This document shows, piece by piece, positions 36,831-45,509 of a DNA stretch of 64,000 nt. Under the pieces are notes generated by a model. It made no database searches and was not told the DNA's origin. It saw nothing but the letters and a program-made list of their open reading frames with translations. Every line of letters starts with the position of its first letter. Position 1 is the stretch's first letter. The translations under genes and the position numbers were made by a program. The stretch is from positions 124,001 to 188,000 of the forward strand of contig JALKAW010000008.1 in assembly GCA_023015825.1 (NCBI GenBank), written 5' to 3'. This DNA is from Flavobacteriaceae bacterium S0862. GTDB lineage: Bacteria; Bacteroidota; Bacteroidia; Flavobacteriales; Flavobacteriaceae.

Positions 36831-36868
36831 TATTTTTGCGAGGCAAAAGACAACTATCTTTTGCCTCG
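36831..36868 (+). promoter_or_regulatory. nusB promoter overlapping a perfect inverted repeat
   Basis: -7 element TATTTTTG at 36831-36838 is directly followed by a perfect 12-base inverted repeat: CGAGGCAAAAGA (36839-36850), six-base loop, TCTTTTGCCTCG (36857-36868). The hairpin would form at the very 5' end of the nusB transcript, or act as a weak terminator for the preceding gene. No clean T-run follows. Confidence 0.6.
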
Positions 36869-36909
36869 TTAGTTTTAAATTAATAATTCGTTAGAATTAA
36901 AAAGTTCTT

Positions 36910-37854
36910 ATGCTTAATAGAAGACATATTCGAATAAAAGTAATGCAAGTTATTTATGCATTTCAAGGTAATGAAAGTGATGATTTAAAAGTAAACGAAA
37001 GGTTTCTACATCAAAGCATCGAGAATATGTACAATTTGTACCTTTTAGTTATTTCCCTATTAATAGAGGTGCATTTAAAAGCAGAAGACCACCTTACAAA
37101 ATCACAAAAAAAGCATTTAGCAACTCCAGAGGAAAAAAACCCTAATAGAAAACTCATTAATAATGAGTTATTACTTCTTTTAAAAGAGAATACCTTATTA
37201 AAAGAAACGCTTGAAGCTAGAAAAGTTGATAATTGGAAGCTAGATAACGAATATGTTGAGGTAATTTTCAAGGCGCTTTTAGAAAGCGAATTGTATAAAG
37301 ACTATATGGCAACCAAAACATCTACCTTTAAAGAGGATAAATATTTTATAATTGATGTTTTTAAAGAAATTATCGCACCAAACGAGAAACTTTACAATTA
37401 CTTGGAAGATAAAAACATTACTTGGTTAGATGATTTACCAGTAATAAATACCATTATTGTTAAGCTACTTAGAAAAACAAACCCTAAAACACCAAAAAGC
37501 CATTTTCTTCCAAAACTAGTTAAAGATGTTGAAGACAAAGAGTTTGCAAATGACTTACTAAATAAAACCATTTTAAACTTAACATCTTTAAGTAATGAGA
37601 TTGAAGCAAAGACTGCCAATTGGGATAAAGACAGGATTGCAAATATTGATTTTGTGTTATTACAAATGGCGATTTGCGAGTTTCAAAAATTCCCATCTAT
37701 ACCAATTAAAGTAACAATTAACGAATATTTAGAGATTGCAAAAGAGTATTCAACACCTAAAAGTAGTGTGTTTATTAATGGGATTTTAGACAAAATAGTT
37801 AAGGAATACAGTGATAAAGGAACGTTAAATAAAGTAGGCAGAGGGCTCATTTAA
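36910..37854 (+). CDS. nusB: transcription antitermination factor NusB (long form)
   Basis: 314 residues, twice the length of E. coli NusB. The N-terminus RRHIRIKVMQVIYAFQ is the NusB opening; the conserved C-terminal region is DRIANIDFVLLQMAICEF and INEYLEIAKEYSTPKSSVFINGILDKIV. About 150 residues lie between the two conserved ends, a Bacteroidota trait. It promotes rRNA antitermination with NusE. Followed by a DUF1573 gene and yajC on the same strand. Confidence 0.93.
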   Translation: MLNRRHIRIKVMQVIYAFQGNESDDLKVNERFLHQSIENMYNLYLLVISLLIEVHLKAEDHLTKSQKKHLATPEEKNPNRKLINNELLLLLKENTLLKETLEARKVDNWKLDNEYVEVIFKALLESELYKDYMATKTSTFKEDKYFIIDVFKEIIAPNEKLYNYLEDKNITWLDDLPVINTIIVKLLRKTNPKTPKSHFLPKLVKDVEDKEFANDLLNKTILNLTSLSNEIEAKTANWDKDRIANIDFVLLQMAICEFQKFPSIPIKVTINEYLEIAKEYSTPKSSVFINGILDKIVKEYSDKGTLNKVGRGLI

Positions 37855-37947
37855 TTAAAATTTATTACATTTATCCCCGAAATAACCTATAAAACAAATT
37901 AAATAACCCAAATGTTTATCTTGAATAGACAATTAAAAATGAAAATT

Positions 37948-38487
37948 ATGAAAAAAATAATTTTAAGTTTAAGTGCCTTGTGTATGGTTGCATTTACATC
38001 TTGTAAAGAAGATGCAACAAGCAAAATTAAAGCAGAAAATGTAACGCAAGCAGCTGAAAGAGACGCTGTTGCTGGAGAATTTCCAGTAATAACTTTTGAC
38101 AAAAAAGAACACGATTTTGGAGAAATCGAAAACGGAACACCTGTATCAACAGTTTTTAACTACACAAATAGTGGTAGTTCACCATTAGTAATTACTAACA
38201 TTACAAGTACTTGTGGATGTACAGTACCTCAAGATTGGAGTAAAGAACCATTAGCTCCAGGAGCTTCTGCTAAATTTACTGTAGATTTTAACGGTAAAGG
38301 TTCTCCAGGAAGTAGTACTTCTAAAACAGTAACTATAACTGCAAATACTGAAAGTGGTAAAGAGACTGTAAAAATTAAGGCCTTTATTAAAGGAACTCCT
38401 GGAGCTGCAACTGGAATACCAAGCGTAGCAACAACTCAGGTTAAGTCTAGTACACAACCAGGTCACGAAGGTCATAACCACGATTAA
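37948..38487 (+). CDS. DUF1573 lipoprotein
   Basis: 179 residues from the chosen ATG. A lipoprotein signal runs to the lipobox VAFTSC (Cys19), and one DUF1573 Ig-like domain spans about 50-150 (FDKKEHDFGEIENGTPVS, TSTCGCTVPQ). The frame reaches up to an ATG at 37912, and another lies at 37939, but the 37948 start gives a standard signal length. The C-terminal His-rich tail (HEGHNHD) is unusual and could bind metal. Outer-membrane or periplasmic lipoprotein of unknown role. YajC starts 10 bases after its stop. Confidence 0.86.
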   Translation: MKKIILSLSALCMVAFTSCKEDATSKIKAENVTQAAERDAVAGEFPVITFDKKEHDFGEIENGTPVSTVFNYTNSGSSPLVITNITSTCGCTVPQDWSKEPLAPGASAKFTVDFNGKGSPGSSTSKTVTITANTESGKETVKIKAFIKGTPGAATGIPSVATTQVKSSTQPGHEGHNHD

Positions 38488-38497
38488 TTTATATTAA

Positions 38498-38782
38498 ATG
38501 GATGGATTAGGGCAATTTGCACCTTTTATACTCATGTTTGCTGTAGTGTATTTCTTTATGATTGCACCACAGATGAAACGTGCTAAACAAGAAAAAAAGT
38601 TTGCTGCAGACCTTAAACGAGGCGATAGAGTCATTACCAAAAGCGGTATGCATGGTAAAGTTATAGAACTAAATGATAAAGATGGTTCTTGTGTTATCGA
38701 AACCTCAGCAGGGAAAATAAAATTTGAACGTTCTGCCATTTCTATGGAAATGAGTAGGAAGCTCAATGTACCAGCAAAATAA
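38498..38782 (+). CDS. yajC: preprotein translocase subunit YajC
   Basis: 94 residues. One N-terminal membrane helix (about 5-23), then MIAPQMKRAKQEKKFAADLK and GDRVITKSGMHGKVI, the YajC signature. It is an accessory subunit of the SecDF-YajC complex in the inner membrane. It follows the DUF1573 gene after 10 bases and ends at a strong terminator, closing the nusB transcript. Confidence 0.93.
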   Translation: MDGLGQFAPFILMFAVVYFFMIAPQMKRAKQEKKFAADLKRGDRVITKSGMHGKVIELNDKDGSCVIETSAGKIKFERSAISMEMSRKLNVPAK

Positions 38783-38787
38783 TAAAT

Positions 38788-38816
38788 AAAAAGCAGCTCG
38801 ATGAGCTGCTTTTTTT
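38788..38816 (+). terminator. intrinsic terminator after yajC
   Basis: AGCAGCTC (38792-38799), loop GAT, GAGCTGCT (38803-38810), preceded by A's and followed by six T's. It can serve both the plus-strand unit and the minus-strand gene that ends at 38821. Confidence 0.9.
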
Positions 38817-38820
38817 ATGC

Positions 38821-39417
38821 TTAACAGTTTTTATACTTATCGTGTAAACCAACACCTTGTAGTATCATGGGTGTTATTTTTTCTAAACGGATTAGTTTTG
38901 TTGCTTCACGTTTCGCAGTTACAATATGCTCACAGTATTCGCGCTGTTTTGAAGGCGATAATGCATTAAAACTAACGTGTAACTCCTTATTGTTATCTAA
39001 CTCTGTTTGTAGTTCTGGTGGAATAAGGGTTTTCTTTTTGCTTCTATCTGGTTTTATTTCTTTTCCAGCTTTTTGATTATCTATGGCCTCTTTAACATAA
39101 GTTAATACAATATCTTTATTAATGTCGTTTATAGACTCAAAACGCATTTGTCGTAAGGCTTTGGTTTTTTCTTGCGCATTGACTAATAAGTTTTGTTCGT
39201 CTTTTAAAAACACACCATTAAAAAACCAAATACCAAAGTGGTTTTTAAAAGCGCCTAAACCAACAACGTTTTTACCGTTTAAGTCATACACAGGAGCGCT
39301 CCATTTTATAGCTTCGTTAAGCTCTGTTGAATTTATTAAGTTGCGAAGCAAAGTTAAGGCATCACTAAATTTTTCGTGTGTCTCGATGTATTCTTCAACG
39401 GAATGTACTTTTTTCAT
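38821..39417 (-). CDS. YdeI/OmpD-associated family protein (DUF1801-like N-terminus)
   Basis: 198 residues from the ATG at 39417. The N-terminal half (about 1-110) is a DUF1801-like domain with EAIKWSAPVYDLNGKNVVG; the C-terminal half (about 130-198) is the YdeI/OmpD-associated segment with FNALSPSKQREYCEHIVTAK. Reported roles of the family (stress or bacteriocin tolerance) are not specific. The frame extends upstream to a TTG at 39483, but the added residues (ending NLKLNIKI) look like untranslated AT-rich DNA, so the ATG is preferred. Cytoplasmic. Confidence 0.84.
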   Translation of the reverse strand: MKKVHSVEEYIETHEKFSDALTLLRNLINSTELNEAIKWSAPVYDLNGKNVVGLGAFKNHFGIWFFNGVFLKDEQNLLVNAQEKTKALRQMRFESINDINKDIVLTYVKEAIDNQKAGKEIKPDRSKKKTLIPPELQTELDNNKELHVSFNALSPSKQREYCEHIVTAKREATKLIRLEKITPMILQGVGLHDKYKNC

Positions 39418-39501
39418 GATTTTAATATTCAACTTTAAATTAACGTATTCGTTTATGGTTTTTTGACTTAGAACTAAAAACAACCAATAAAGGCCAAATC
39501 T

Positions 39502-40251
39502 TTATTTATTAACGGCATTCTCTATTTCAATCGTTAGTTCTTCTCCAAGAGATAGGAGTGTTTCATAATCGTCATCTCGATACATAGAAGCCCTTAAACT
39601 AGCTCCTTGAATACCTGGATGATTAATCAATGTTTTAATTTCTTCTTGGTGGGATTTTAAATACTGTGGAGCATCTGGTCTACGCACAATGCTAGTTATT
39701 TTGGTCCATATTTTGTCTTCAAACGTCAACACTTCCATATTTTCAATAAAATCGTTTAGACTTTTTTCCTGCTTTTCTAAGCGATTAACCAATAAGTAGT
39801 AATCATTAATAAGTTTTTCAATATTTGACCCTTGAATTTTCCCGAGAAATCCTGAATTCTTTAATGCTTCAAAGCCACTTGGGTTAATTTCTAAATAGTT
39901 ATCAAAAAAGACATTATAATCATCATGAAATGTCAAAAATATATCTTTACGAGTAATCTCATTTTGTTGAGACAATTGCAACATCTTTTGCGAATAAAAC
40001 TTTATGGAGTCTCTAAAAGTGGTTATTTGTTCAATTTGCTTTTTATCACTAGCAATGTTGTTTTTAATGGATGTTAAATAGCCATAAAGTTCTTGAGTTT
40101 CTTTTCGTAATGTGTTGTTGTTATTAATTTGCAGCGCAATTAAGATTCCTATTATTACTAATACAATTTCACCGATTGCATAGATCAGGTATTTACTGAA
40201 TTTATTTTCAGAGAGTAGTTTTTGTCTAATCTTTCTAAAGAATTTTATCAT
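39502..40251 (-). CDS. DUF6090 family membrane-anchored protein, copy 1
   Basis: 249 residues. A conserved N-terminal block begins MIKFFRKIRQ and has a hydrophobic helix with IYAIGEIVLVIIGILIALQ (about 24-42). The remaining 200 residues are predicted to be helical, extracytoplasmic and rich in charged residues. The family is common and often multicopy in Flavobacteriaceae, with unknown function. Two further copies occur at 53863 and 54768. It stands alone between the YdeI-like gene and pepT. Confidence 0.85.
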   Translation of the reverse strand: MIKFFRKIRQKLLSENKFSKYLIYAIGEIVLVIIGILIALQINNNNTLRKETQELYGYLTSIKNNIASDKKQIEQITTFRDSIKFYSQKMLQLSQQNEITRKDIFLTFHDDYNVFFDNYLEINPSGFEALKNSGFLGKIQGSNIEKLINDYYLLVNRLEKQEKSLNDFIENMEVLTFEDKIWTKITSIVRRPDAPQYLKSHQEEIKTLINHPGIQGASLRASMYRDDDYETLLSLGEELTIEIENAVNK

Positions 40252-40333
40252 TGTTTAGTGGTTTCTGATAAAGAAGCATTATACTTTGCTAAACGAATTT
40301 CGACTATTTTATTTAAAATGTCAAGCTATGCAG

Positions 40334-41575
40334 TTACTTATAGCGTTCTTGTGTAAGTTCGGCAATTTTACAAATTACTTGCGTCGCTTTTAATATGCTA
40401 TCTAAAGGAACATACTCATAACGCCCATGAAAATTATGTCCTCCAGCAAAAATGTTTGGACAAGGCAAACCCATATAACTTAGCTGTGAGCCATCTGTGC
40501 CACCTCTAATAGCTTTAATAATAGGTTTAATGCCTAATTGAAGCATAGCGTCTTCGGCAATATCTACAACATGTATTACTGGTTCTACTTTTTCTTTCAT
40601 GTTGAAGTATTGGTCGTTAATGTCAATGGTTACTATGTTGCTTTCGTATTTGTTATTTAAATCATCAGCTATTTTTTGCATCAATGCTTTACGTGCTTCA
40701 AACTTGTCTTTATCGTGATCTCTAATGATATACTCTAAAACAGTTTTTTCAACGTTTCCATTCATATCATGTAAATGGAAAAAGCCTTGATAGCCTTCGG
40801 TATGCTCTGGGACTTCAAGTTTTGGTAAGGCATTGATGTATTCTGTGGCATAATGCATAGAGTTAATCATTTTTCCTTTGGCATATCCAGGATGTACAAT
40901 TTTACCTTTAAAGGTTACTTTAGCACTTGCTGCATTAAAGTTTTCATATTCCAATTCTCCAATTTGACTGCCATCCATAGTATAAGCCCAATCAGCTCCA
41001 AATTTTTCGACGTCGAATTTATGCGCACCGCGTCCAATTTCTTCATCAGGAGTAAAGCCAACTTTAATGGTGCCGTGTTTAATCTCTGGATGCTGAATTA
41101 AATACTCCATCGCACTTACTATTTCGCAAACTCCAGCTTTATCATCGGCTCCTAATAAGGTCATTCCATCAGTAGTGATAAGTGTTTGCCCTTTATAGAG
41201 CAATAAATCCTCAAAATAGTTAGGTGATAAAATAATATCTTCATCAGCATTTAGTACAATGTCAGAGCCATCGTAATTTTCAATGATTTGCGGATTTACA
41301 TTTGCTCCTGTAAAATCTGGAGACGTATCGAAATGTGAAATAAATCCAATAGTTGGGACTTCACGGTCTACATTGCTTGGTAAGGTAGCCATGACGTAGG
41401 CGCTTTTATCGATACTCACATCTGTCATACCAATTGCTATAAGTTCATCATGTAACTTATTCGCTAAGTCCCATTGTTTTTTAGTACTTGGTGTGGTATT
41501 GCTATTTGGATCGCTCTCGGTATCAATTTTAACATAGCTTAAAAAACGATTGGTTATATGTTGTTTGTCTAACAT
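40334..41575 (-). CDS. pepT: peptidase T (tripeptide aminopeptidase)
   Basis: 413 residues, M20 zinc peptidase. Metal ligands are visible in FISHFDTSPDF (His near 83), LGADDKAGV (Asp), PDEEIGRGAH (Glu pair near 179) and a His near the C-terminus (FAGGHNFHGRYEY). It removes the N-terminal residue from tripeptides in the cytoplasm. An exact promoter lies upstream (41593-41623). Length is normal for the family. Confidence 0.95.
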   Translation of the reverse strand: MLDKQHITNRFLSYVKIDTESDPNSNTTPSTKKQWDLANKLHDELIAIGMTDVSIDKSAYVMATLPSNVDREVPTIGFISHFDTSPDFTGANVNPQIIENYDGSDIVLNADEDIILSPNYFEDLLLYKGQTLITTDGMTLLGADDKAGVCEIVSAMEYLIQHPEIKHGTIKVGFTPDEEIGRGAHKFDVEKFGADWAYTMDGSQIGELEYENFNAASAKVTFKGKIVHPGYAKGKMINSMHYATEYINALPKLEVPEHTEGYQGFFHLHDMNGNVEKTVLEYIIRDHDKDKFEARKALMQKIADDLNNKYESNIVTIDINDQYFNMKEKVEPVIHVVDIAEDAMLQLGIKPIIKAIRGGTDGSQLSYMGLPCPNIFAGGHNFHGRYEYVPLDSILKATQVICKIAELTQERYK

Positions 41576-41592
41576 TTTTAGTTGGATTTACC

Positions 41593-41623
41593 CAAAAATA
41601 ACCAACGGTTTTGTAAGAGACAA
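41593..41623 (-). promoter_or_regulatory. pepT promoter
   Basis: On the minus strand, -7 TATTTTTG (41600-41593) and -33 TTG (41623-41621) are 20 bases apart, ending 17 bases before the ATG. Confidence 0.65.
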
Positions 41624-41679
41624 GCTTTAAAATGTTTCTTTTTTTATGCTAAGAATTAATGTATTTTTCTTCAGTAAAA

Positions 41680-41693
41680 AACTAAATTTAGTT
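41680..41693. promoter_or_regulatory. palindrome in the pepT-pyrD intergenic region
   Basis: AACTAAATTTAGTT is a perfect 14-base palindrome. The half AAATTTAGTTT occurs again at about 41706-41716. Both lie between divergent pepT and pyrD, a plausible operator location, but no regulator is known. Confidence 0.4.
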
Positions 41694-41741
41694 TTATAAA
41701 CTACAAAATTTAGTTTCACTTTAGTAACCACTTTGTTAGTC

Positions 41742-41801
41742 CATGATTTTTTTTCATTTTGTTTTGTGAATTCTCAAAATGAAAAAAATCATGTACTTTT
41801 G
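41742..41801 (+). promoter_or_regulatory. pyrD -7 element preceded by a long inverted repeat
   Basis: Arms at 41742-41761 and 41775-41793 match over 19 bases with one extra T, around a 13-base loop. The second arm ends exactly where the -7 element TACTTTTG (41794-41801) begins. The pyrD ATG follows 17 bases later. The repeat covers the usual -33 position, so it may regulate pyrD; it could also be a transcription-blocking hairpin. Confidence 0.6.
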
Positions 41802-41818
41802 CAGTCAAAATCTAGATA

Positions 41819-42862
41819 ATGTATAAATTACTGATTCGCCCTCTGTTGTTTTGCTTCGACCCCGAAAAAGTACATCATTTTACATTTTCCATTATAAAAA
41901 ACTGTTCTAGAATTCCTTTTGTTATTACTATTATTAAATATTTGTATACCGTTGAAGACAAATCTTTAGAGCGCAATTTATTTGGATTAACTTTCAAAAA
42001 TCCAGTAGGTTTAGCTGCAGGATTTGATAAAAATGCAGTGCTTTATAATGAATTAGCAAATTTCGGTTTTGGGTTTATTGAAATTGGTACAGTCACACCA
42101 AAAGGACAAGAAGGTAACCCTAAAAAGAGATTGTTTAGACTGAAAGCTGATAAAGGCATTATTAACCGAATGGGATTTAATAATGAAGGACTTGAAGCAG
42201 CCATAACGCAGCTAAAGAAAAACAAAGGAAGAGTTATTATAGGAGGGAATATTGGTAAAAATACCAATACGCTTCCTGAGGATTATACTAAAGATTATTT
42301 AGAGTGTTTTAATGCACTCCACCCTTATGTAGATTATTTTGTACTTAATGTGAGTTGCCCTAATGTTGGAAGTCATGCAAAACTAACTGACAAATATTAC
42401 CTCGAAGAATTGATAAGCGAAGTGCAAAGTGCAAATAGGACCTTTGCTTTACAGAAACCTATTTTATTAAAGATTGCTCCAGATTTAAATAATATTCAGT
42501 TAGATGAAATTATAGACTTAGTAGCAGAAACTAAAATAGATGGTGTGATAGCTTCAAATACATCTGTATCTAGAGAGGATTTAAAAACTTCTAATGCAAT
42601 ATTGAACAATATTGGTAATGGAGGCTTGAGTGGACTGCCTATAAAAGATAAAAGTACACGAGTCATTAAATACTTATCTAAAAATAGTAATAAAGCGTTC
42701 CCAATAATAGGCGTTGGAGGAATTCATTCAGCAAAAGATGCTTTGGAAAAAATAGAAGCTGGAGCAGATTTAGTCCAAATCTATACAGGATTTATTTATG
42801 AAGGGCCACGACTAATAAAATCGATTAATAAAGCGATTTTAGAAAAGAAAAAGGACTCATAG
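41819..42862 (+). CDS. pyrD: quinone-dependent dihydroorotate dehydrogenase
   Basis: 347 residues, class 2 enzyme. The N-terminal membrane-associating helices (about 1-45) are present, then [32 protein letters not shown] (the active Ser class is here within NVSCPN), SNTSVSR and [19 protein letters not shown], which bind FMN. It oxidises dihydroorotate to orotate and passes electrons to menaquinone in pyrimidine synthesis. Solo gene with its own promoter (41742-41801) and probable terminator. Confidence 0.95.
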   Translation: MYKLLIRPLLFCFDPEKVHHFTFSIIKNCSRIPFVITIIKYLYTVEDKSLERNLFGLTFKNPVGLAAGFDKNAVLYNELANFGFGFIEIGTVTPKGQEGNPKKRLFRLKADKGIINRMGFNNEGLEAAITQLKKNKGRVIIGGNIGKNTNTLPEDYTKDYLECFNALHPYVDYFVLNVSCPNVGSHAKLTDKYYLEELISEVQSANRTFALQKPILLKIAPDLNNIQLDEIIDLVAETKIDGVIASNTSVSREDLKTSNAILNNIGNGGLSGLPIKDKSTRVIKYLSKNSNKAFPIIGVGGIHSAKDALEKIEAGADLVQIYTGFIYEGPRLIKSINKAILEKKKDS

Positions 42863-42874
42863 CGAGCCCTTTTC
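42845..42874 (+). terminator. probable terminator of pyrD overlapping the stop codon
   Basis: AAGGACTC (42851-42858) pairs with GAGCCCTT (42864-42871) with one A-C mismatch; the stop codon lies in the loop and TTTT follows. Confidence 0.5.
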
Positions 42875-42877
42875 CCG

Positions 42878-44806
42878 TTATTTAATTATAAATTTCTTGA
42901 TTGTTTTTGCCCCTTCATGTTTTAAAATCAAAAAGTAAGCACCAGAAGTTAGTTTGTTGACATTAATCTGTTTTTCTGTAAGTGTTCCTTCTAAAACTTT
43001 TTGACCTACCATATTTGCAATTTCATAAGACAAACCATTAGAAAAAGAATGACTCCTAATATTTAAAATCTTGTCTGAAACAGGGTTTGGATAAATTTCA
43101 ATAGTAGATAATTCATTTTTGTACGTACTCAATAAATTAGCATAAATCCTCATATCATCTATCGCAATATCACCATCCCAATTAGCGCCTCTAACAGCTC
43201 TAAAACGTATTTTAATTGATTGTCCAACATATCCCGAAAGGTCAACTTTTTGCAATAGATAATCGTCGGTTTGCAATGATTGTTGTTGACCAATAAGTGC
43301 TGGGATAACATCTAGTGCATAACCAGAATCTGTTTCAATATCTAGGTGTAATTCTCCAGTATTTGAGCCAAACATGTGGTAAGCAAATTCTAATTCAGCA
43401 TTAGTTGAACTTATGTTTATACAAGGAGATATATATTCTGCTATATCTCCTGGATTAGAACCAGAAGCCTCTGCATATATAAAAGTGCCTGATGTTGTTC
43501 CAGTAGTATTGTCTACTTCTGGACCAGTACCATTAGAAAGTGTACCATTAGTTGTAGCAATCCAATTATATCCGTTACCATTTACATCGTTAGCTTTCCA
43601 ACCATCATTATTTGCTACATCAAAAGCTTCGAAGTTTTCATCTATTGGTGTTGTTTTTTGAGTGCCAATTTGTATGTACTCAAAATATGTTTTGGTAACC
43701 GTGTTAGTACCATCAGATATAGTTAAGGTAACATCGTAAAGCCCTGTAGTATAATTATGAGAAGGATTTTGAACAGTATAGTCTATTATGTTGTCACTAT
43801 TAATATCCCATTGCCAAGATATAGCGCCAATACTATTATCGGTAAAATCAACTGTTTGATTACTATCACAGTTTTCTGTAACATATGCCAAAAAGTTCAC
43901 ATTTAGTGATGGACATGCAAAATAGTTTCTTACACTCTTATAGGTTGCATAAATGCGTGCATATTGCTCAGTAGAAAAAAGTATTCTACACTCTTTTCTT
44001 GAATATGACATGATGTTATTTGGATCTGGAGCAAAAGTATCTCCATTGGCATCGGTTTGGGTTCCAGTATAAAAACAATTAGTGTCAATATTACTACTAT
44101 TTAGTTTAGGATCGGCTGGTGTGTCACATATTTCATCGCCATCTGTATCACAATTGGAGCCATCAACCAACTCTGTTGTAAGTGTTAAATTTGATGGTCC
44201 ATGTGTATGTCTTAAAGAAAAGAAATGACCTACTTCATGTGGTAATGTACTACCATTTACTGCACAACTATTTGCCATTAGTATCACATCGGCACTTCCG
44301 GGATAATATGCATAACCACATAAATTACTGCCAGAACTATTCTGAACATTATCAGTAAAGTAGATATTAATTAAGCCATTTACATTATGTGCTGAGGTTA
44401 GAGCTGATTCTTCTGAATTTTGAAAATCATAATAATTATCATCATCTATATAATTAATACCATCACATATAAAAAACTCCATATAAGCATTAGCATAAAA
44501 AGCGTTCATGTTTGCCATTGCTGCATTAAGATCAGATACTGATAAGCCACCTGAACCATCAGTTTTTCTAATTATATGCGCCTTGATTGGAATAGAATTA
44601 ACAATAGAGGCTCTAGATGCATCATTAAAGATTTTATAAAACTCTTTTTCAAACTTTTTAATGGTTGGTTTAGTATCTTCCCAATACTGTTGGGATTCAG
44701 GTGTTACAACAGTACCACATTCACTCTCAATTGTTTGAGCTGATAAACCAAATGTTAAGGACAAGAATAGTAAGCAAAAGCTAAACGCTGAGGTAGTTTT
44801 TTTCAT
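42878..44806 (-). CDS. secreted M43-type zinc metalloprotease with PKD domain and T9SS tail
   Basis: 642 residues. Signal peptide ending LSAQ near residue 24. The catalytic domain (about 60-285) has HEVGHFFSLRH near 195, in which the usual Gly of HExxHxxGxxH is Ser, and the Met-turn NIMSYSRKEC near 265. A PKD domain (about 300-375: SIGAISWQWDINSD), a jelly-roll/MAM-like domain (about 390-555) and a T9SS sorting tail (about 570-642: IEIYPNPVSDKI, ending KKFIIK) follow. It is exported to the cell surface or medium by type IX secretion. ATG 44806 is preferred over 44818 because it gives a standard signal peptide. Confidence 0.92.
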   Translation of the reverse strand: MKKTTSAFSFCLLFLSLTFGLSAQTIESECGTVVTPESQQYWEDTKPTIKKFEKEFYKIFNDASRASIVNSIPIKAHIIRKTDGSGGLSVSDLNAAMANMNAFYANAYMEFFICDGINYIDDDNYYDFQNSEESALTSAHNVNGLINIYFTDNVQNSSGSNLCGYAYYPGSADVILMANSCAVNGSTLPHEVGHFFSLRHTHGPSNLTLTTELVDGSNCDTDGDEICDTPADPKLNSSNIDTNCFYTGTQTDANGDTFAPDPNNIMSYSRKECRILFSTEQYARIYATYKSVRNYFACPSLNVNFLAYVTENCDSNQTVDFTDNSIGAISWQWDINSDNIIDYTVQNPSHNYTTGLYDVTLTISDGTNTVTKTYFEYIQIGTQKTTPIDENFEAFDVANNDGWKANDVNGNGYNWIATTNGTLSNGTGPEVDNTTGTTSGTFIYAEASGSNPGDIAEYISPCINISSTNAELEFAYHMFGSNTGELHLDIETDSGYALDVIPALIGQQQSLQTDDYLLQKVDLSGYVGQSIKIRFRAVRGANWDGDIAIDDMRIYANLLSTYKNELSTIEIYPNPVSDKILNIRSHSFSNGLSYEIANMVGQKVLEGTLTEKQINVNKLTSGAYFLILKHEGAKTIKKFIIK

Positions 44807-44889
44807 GATTAATAGCAAACATTTTTATAAATGTAGAATAATTGAAAAAATGTACCTTATATAAACGTTTAAGAGTTTGTTTTCATCGG

Positions 44890-45457
44890 TTATTCAACGA
44901 TAATTTTTTTGTTGATATAAAGTCTTCCTGTGACATTAGTTTTAAAAAATATAATCCTGAGCTTAAATTTTCTAGCTATACTGACGATGTTATTAATCTT
45001 GAACTGGTAGTTGTCTTTTAATTTCATTGCCATAAGTATCGTATAATTTTAGATGTTTAATAAAATTTTGAGACTCGTTATTTATTGTAAATACACCTTT
45101 GTTAGGATTTGGAAAGACTTTAATGCTATTGTCGAAAGCTACATCTTTATCACTTAAAATAATAGATTTTAAAGTTATTGAAAGTGTGCCAATTTTTTGA
45201 TTATTAAAAGGACCTACATTTACAAGACTTGTTATAGTACCACCAATGTTATTATTTTCAGGAGAAGAATAACTAGTACCATTATCTGTTCCAGCATCAT
45301 AGGGAAATAAATCAATGTTAATTGAAGAATTCCAATCACCACCAGCTCTTAAATCAATACTATTTATCGCTATCATCCAGTCAGGGCTAGGCGCAATAAT
45401 TGATACTAATGTTAATAAAGGAAAATCTTTAAAAACCTTAATTTTTGGATAGAAAGA
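44890..45457 (-). pseudogene. decayed spondin-domain protein with T9SS tail
   Basis: A spondin N-terminal domain fragment begins without a start after a TAG at 45458-45460 (YPKIKVFKDFPLL, then APSPDWMIAINSIDLRAGGD). It runs in one frame to a stop at 44993-44995 inside a T9SS tail (VFPNPNKGVF, ending LPVQD). The rest of the tail is readable only by changing frame: NNIVSI, then LENLSSGLYFLK, then TNVTGRLYINKKIIVE ending at 44890. Single-base shifts near 44995, 44976 and 44941 explain this. The first intact Met in the open frame is at 45376, but it lies inside the domain. Non-functional secreted protein remnant. Confidence 0.8.
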
Positions 45458-45509
45458 CTACCTGTAGATTTTAAAAATAGTAGTACTTTTACTCTTGTAG
45501 TAATAACAT

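Noticed and set aside
39418-39483. TTG start giving 22 extra residues on the YdeI-like protein
   Set aside because: The added residues look like translated AT-rich leader and the family begins at the ATG at 39417.
41742-41793. Inverted repeat before pyrD read as a terminator
   Set aside because: The upstream gene pepT is transcribed away from it, so no transcript needs to end there; its contact with the -7 element favours a regulatory role.
44993-45376. Open frame that could be called an intact 127-residue secreted protein
   Set aside because: The Met is inside a spondin domain, the domain continues upstream without a start, and the T9SS tail is frameshifted. It is part of the pseudogene at 44890-45457.
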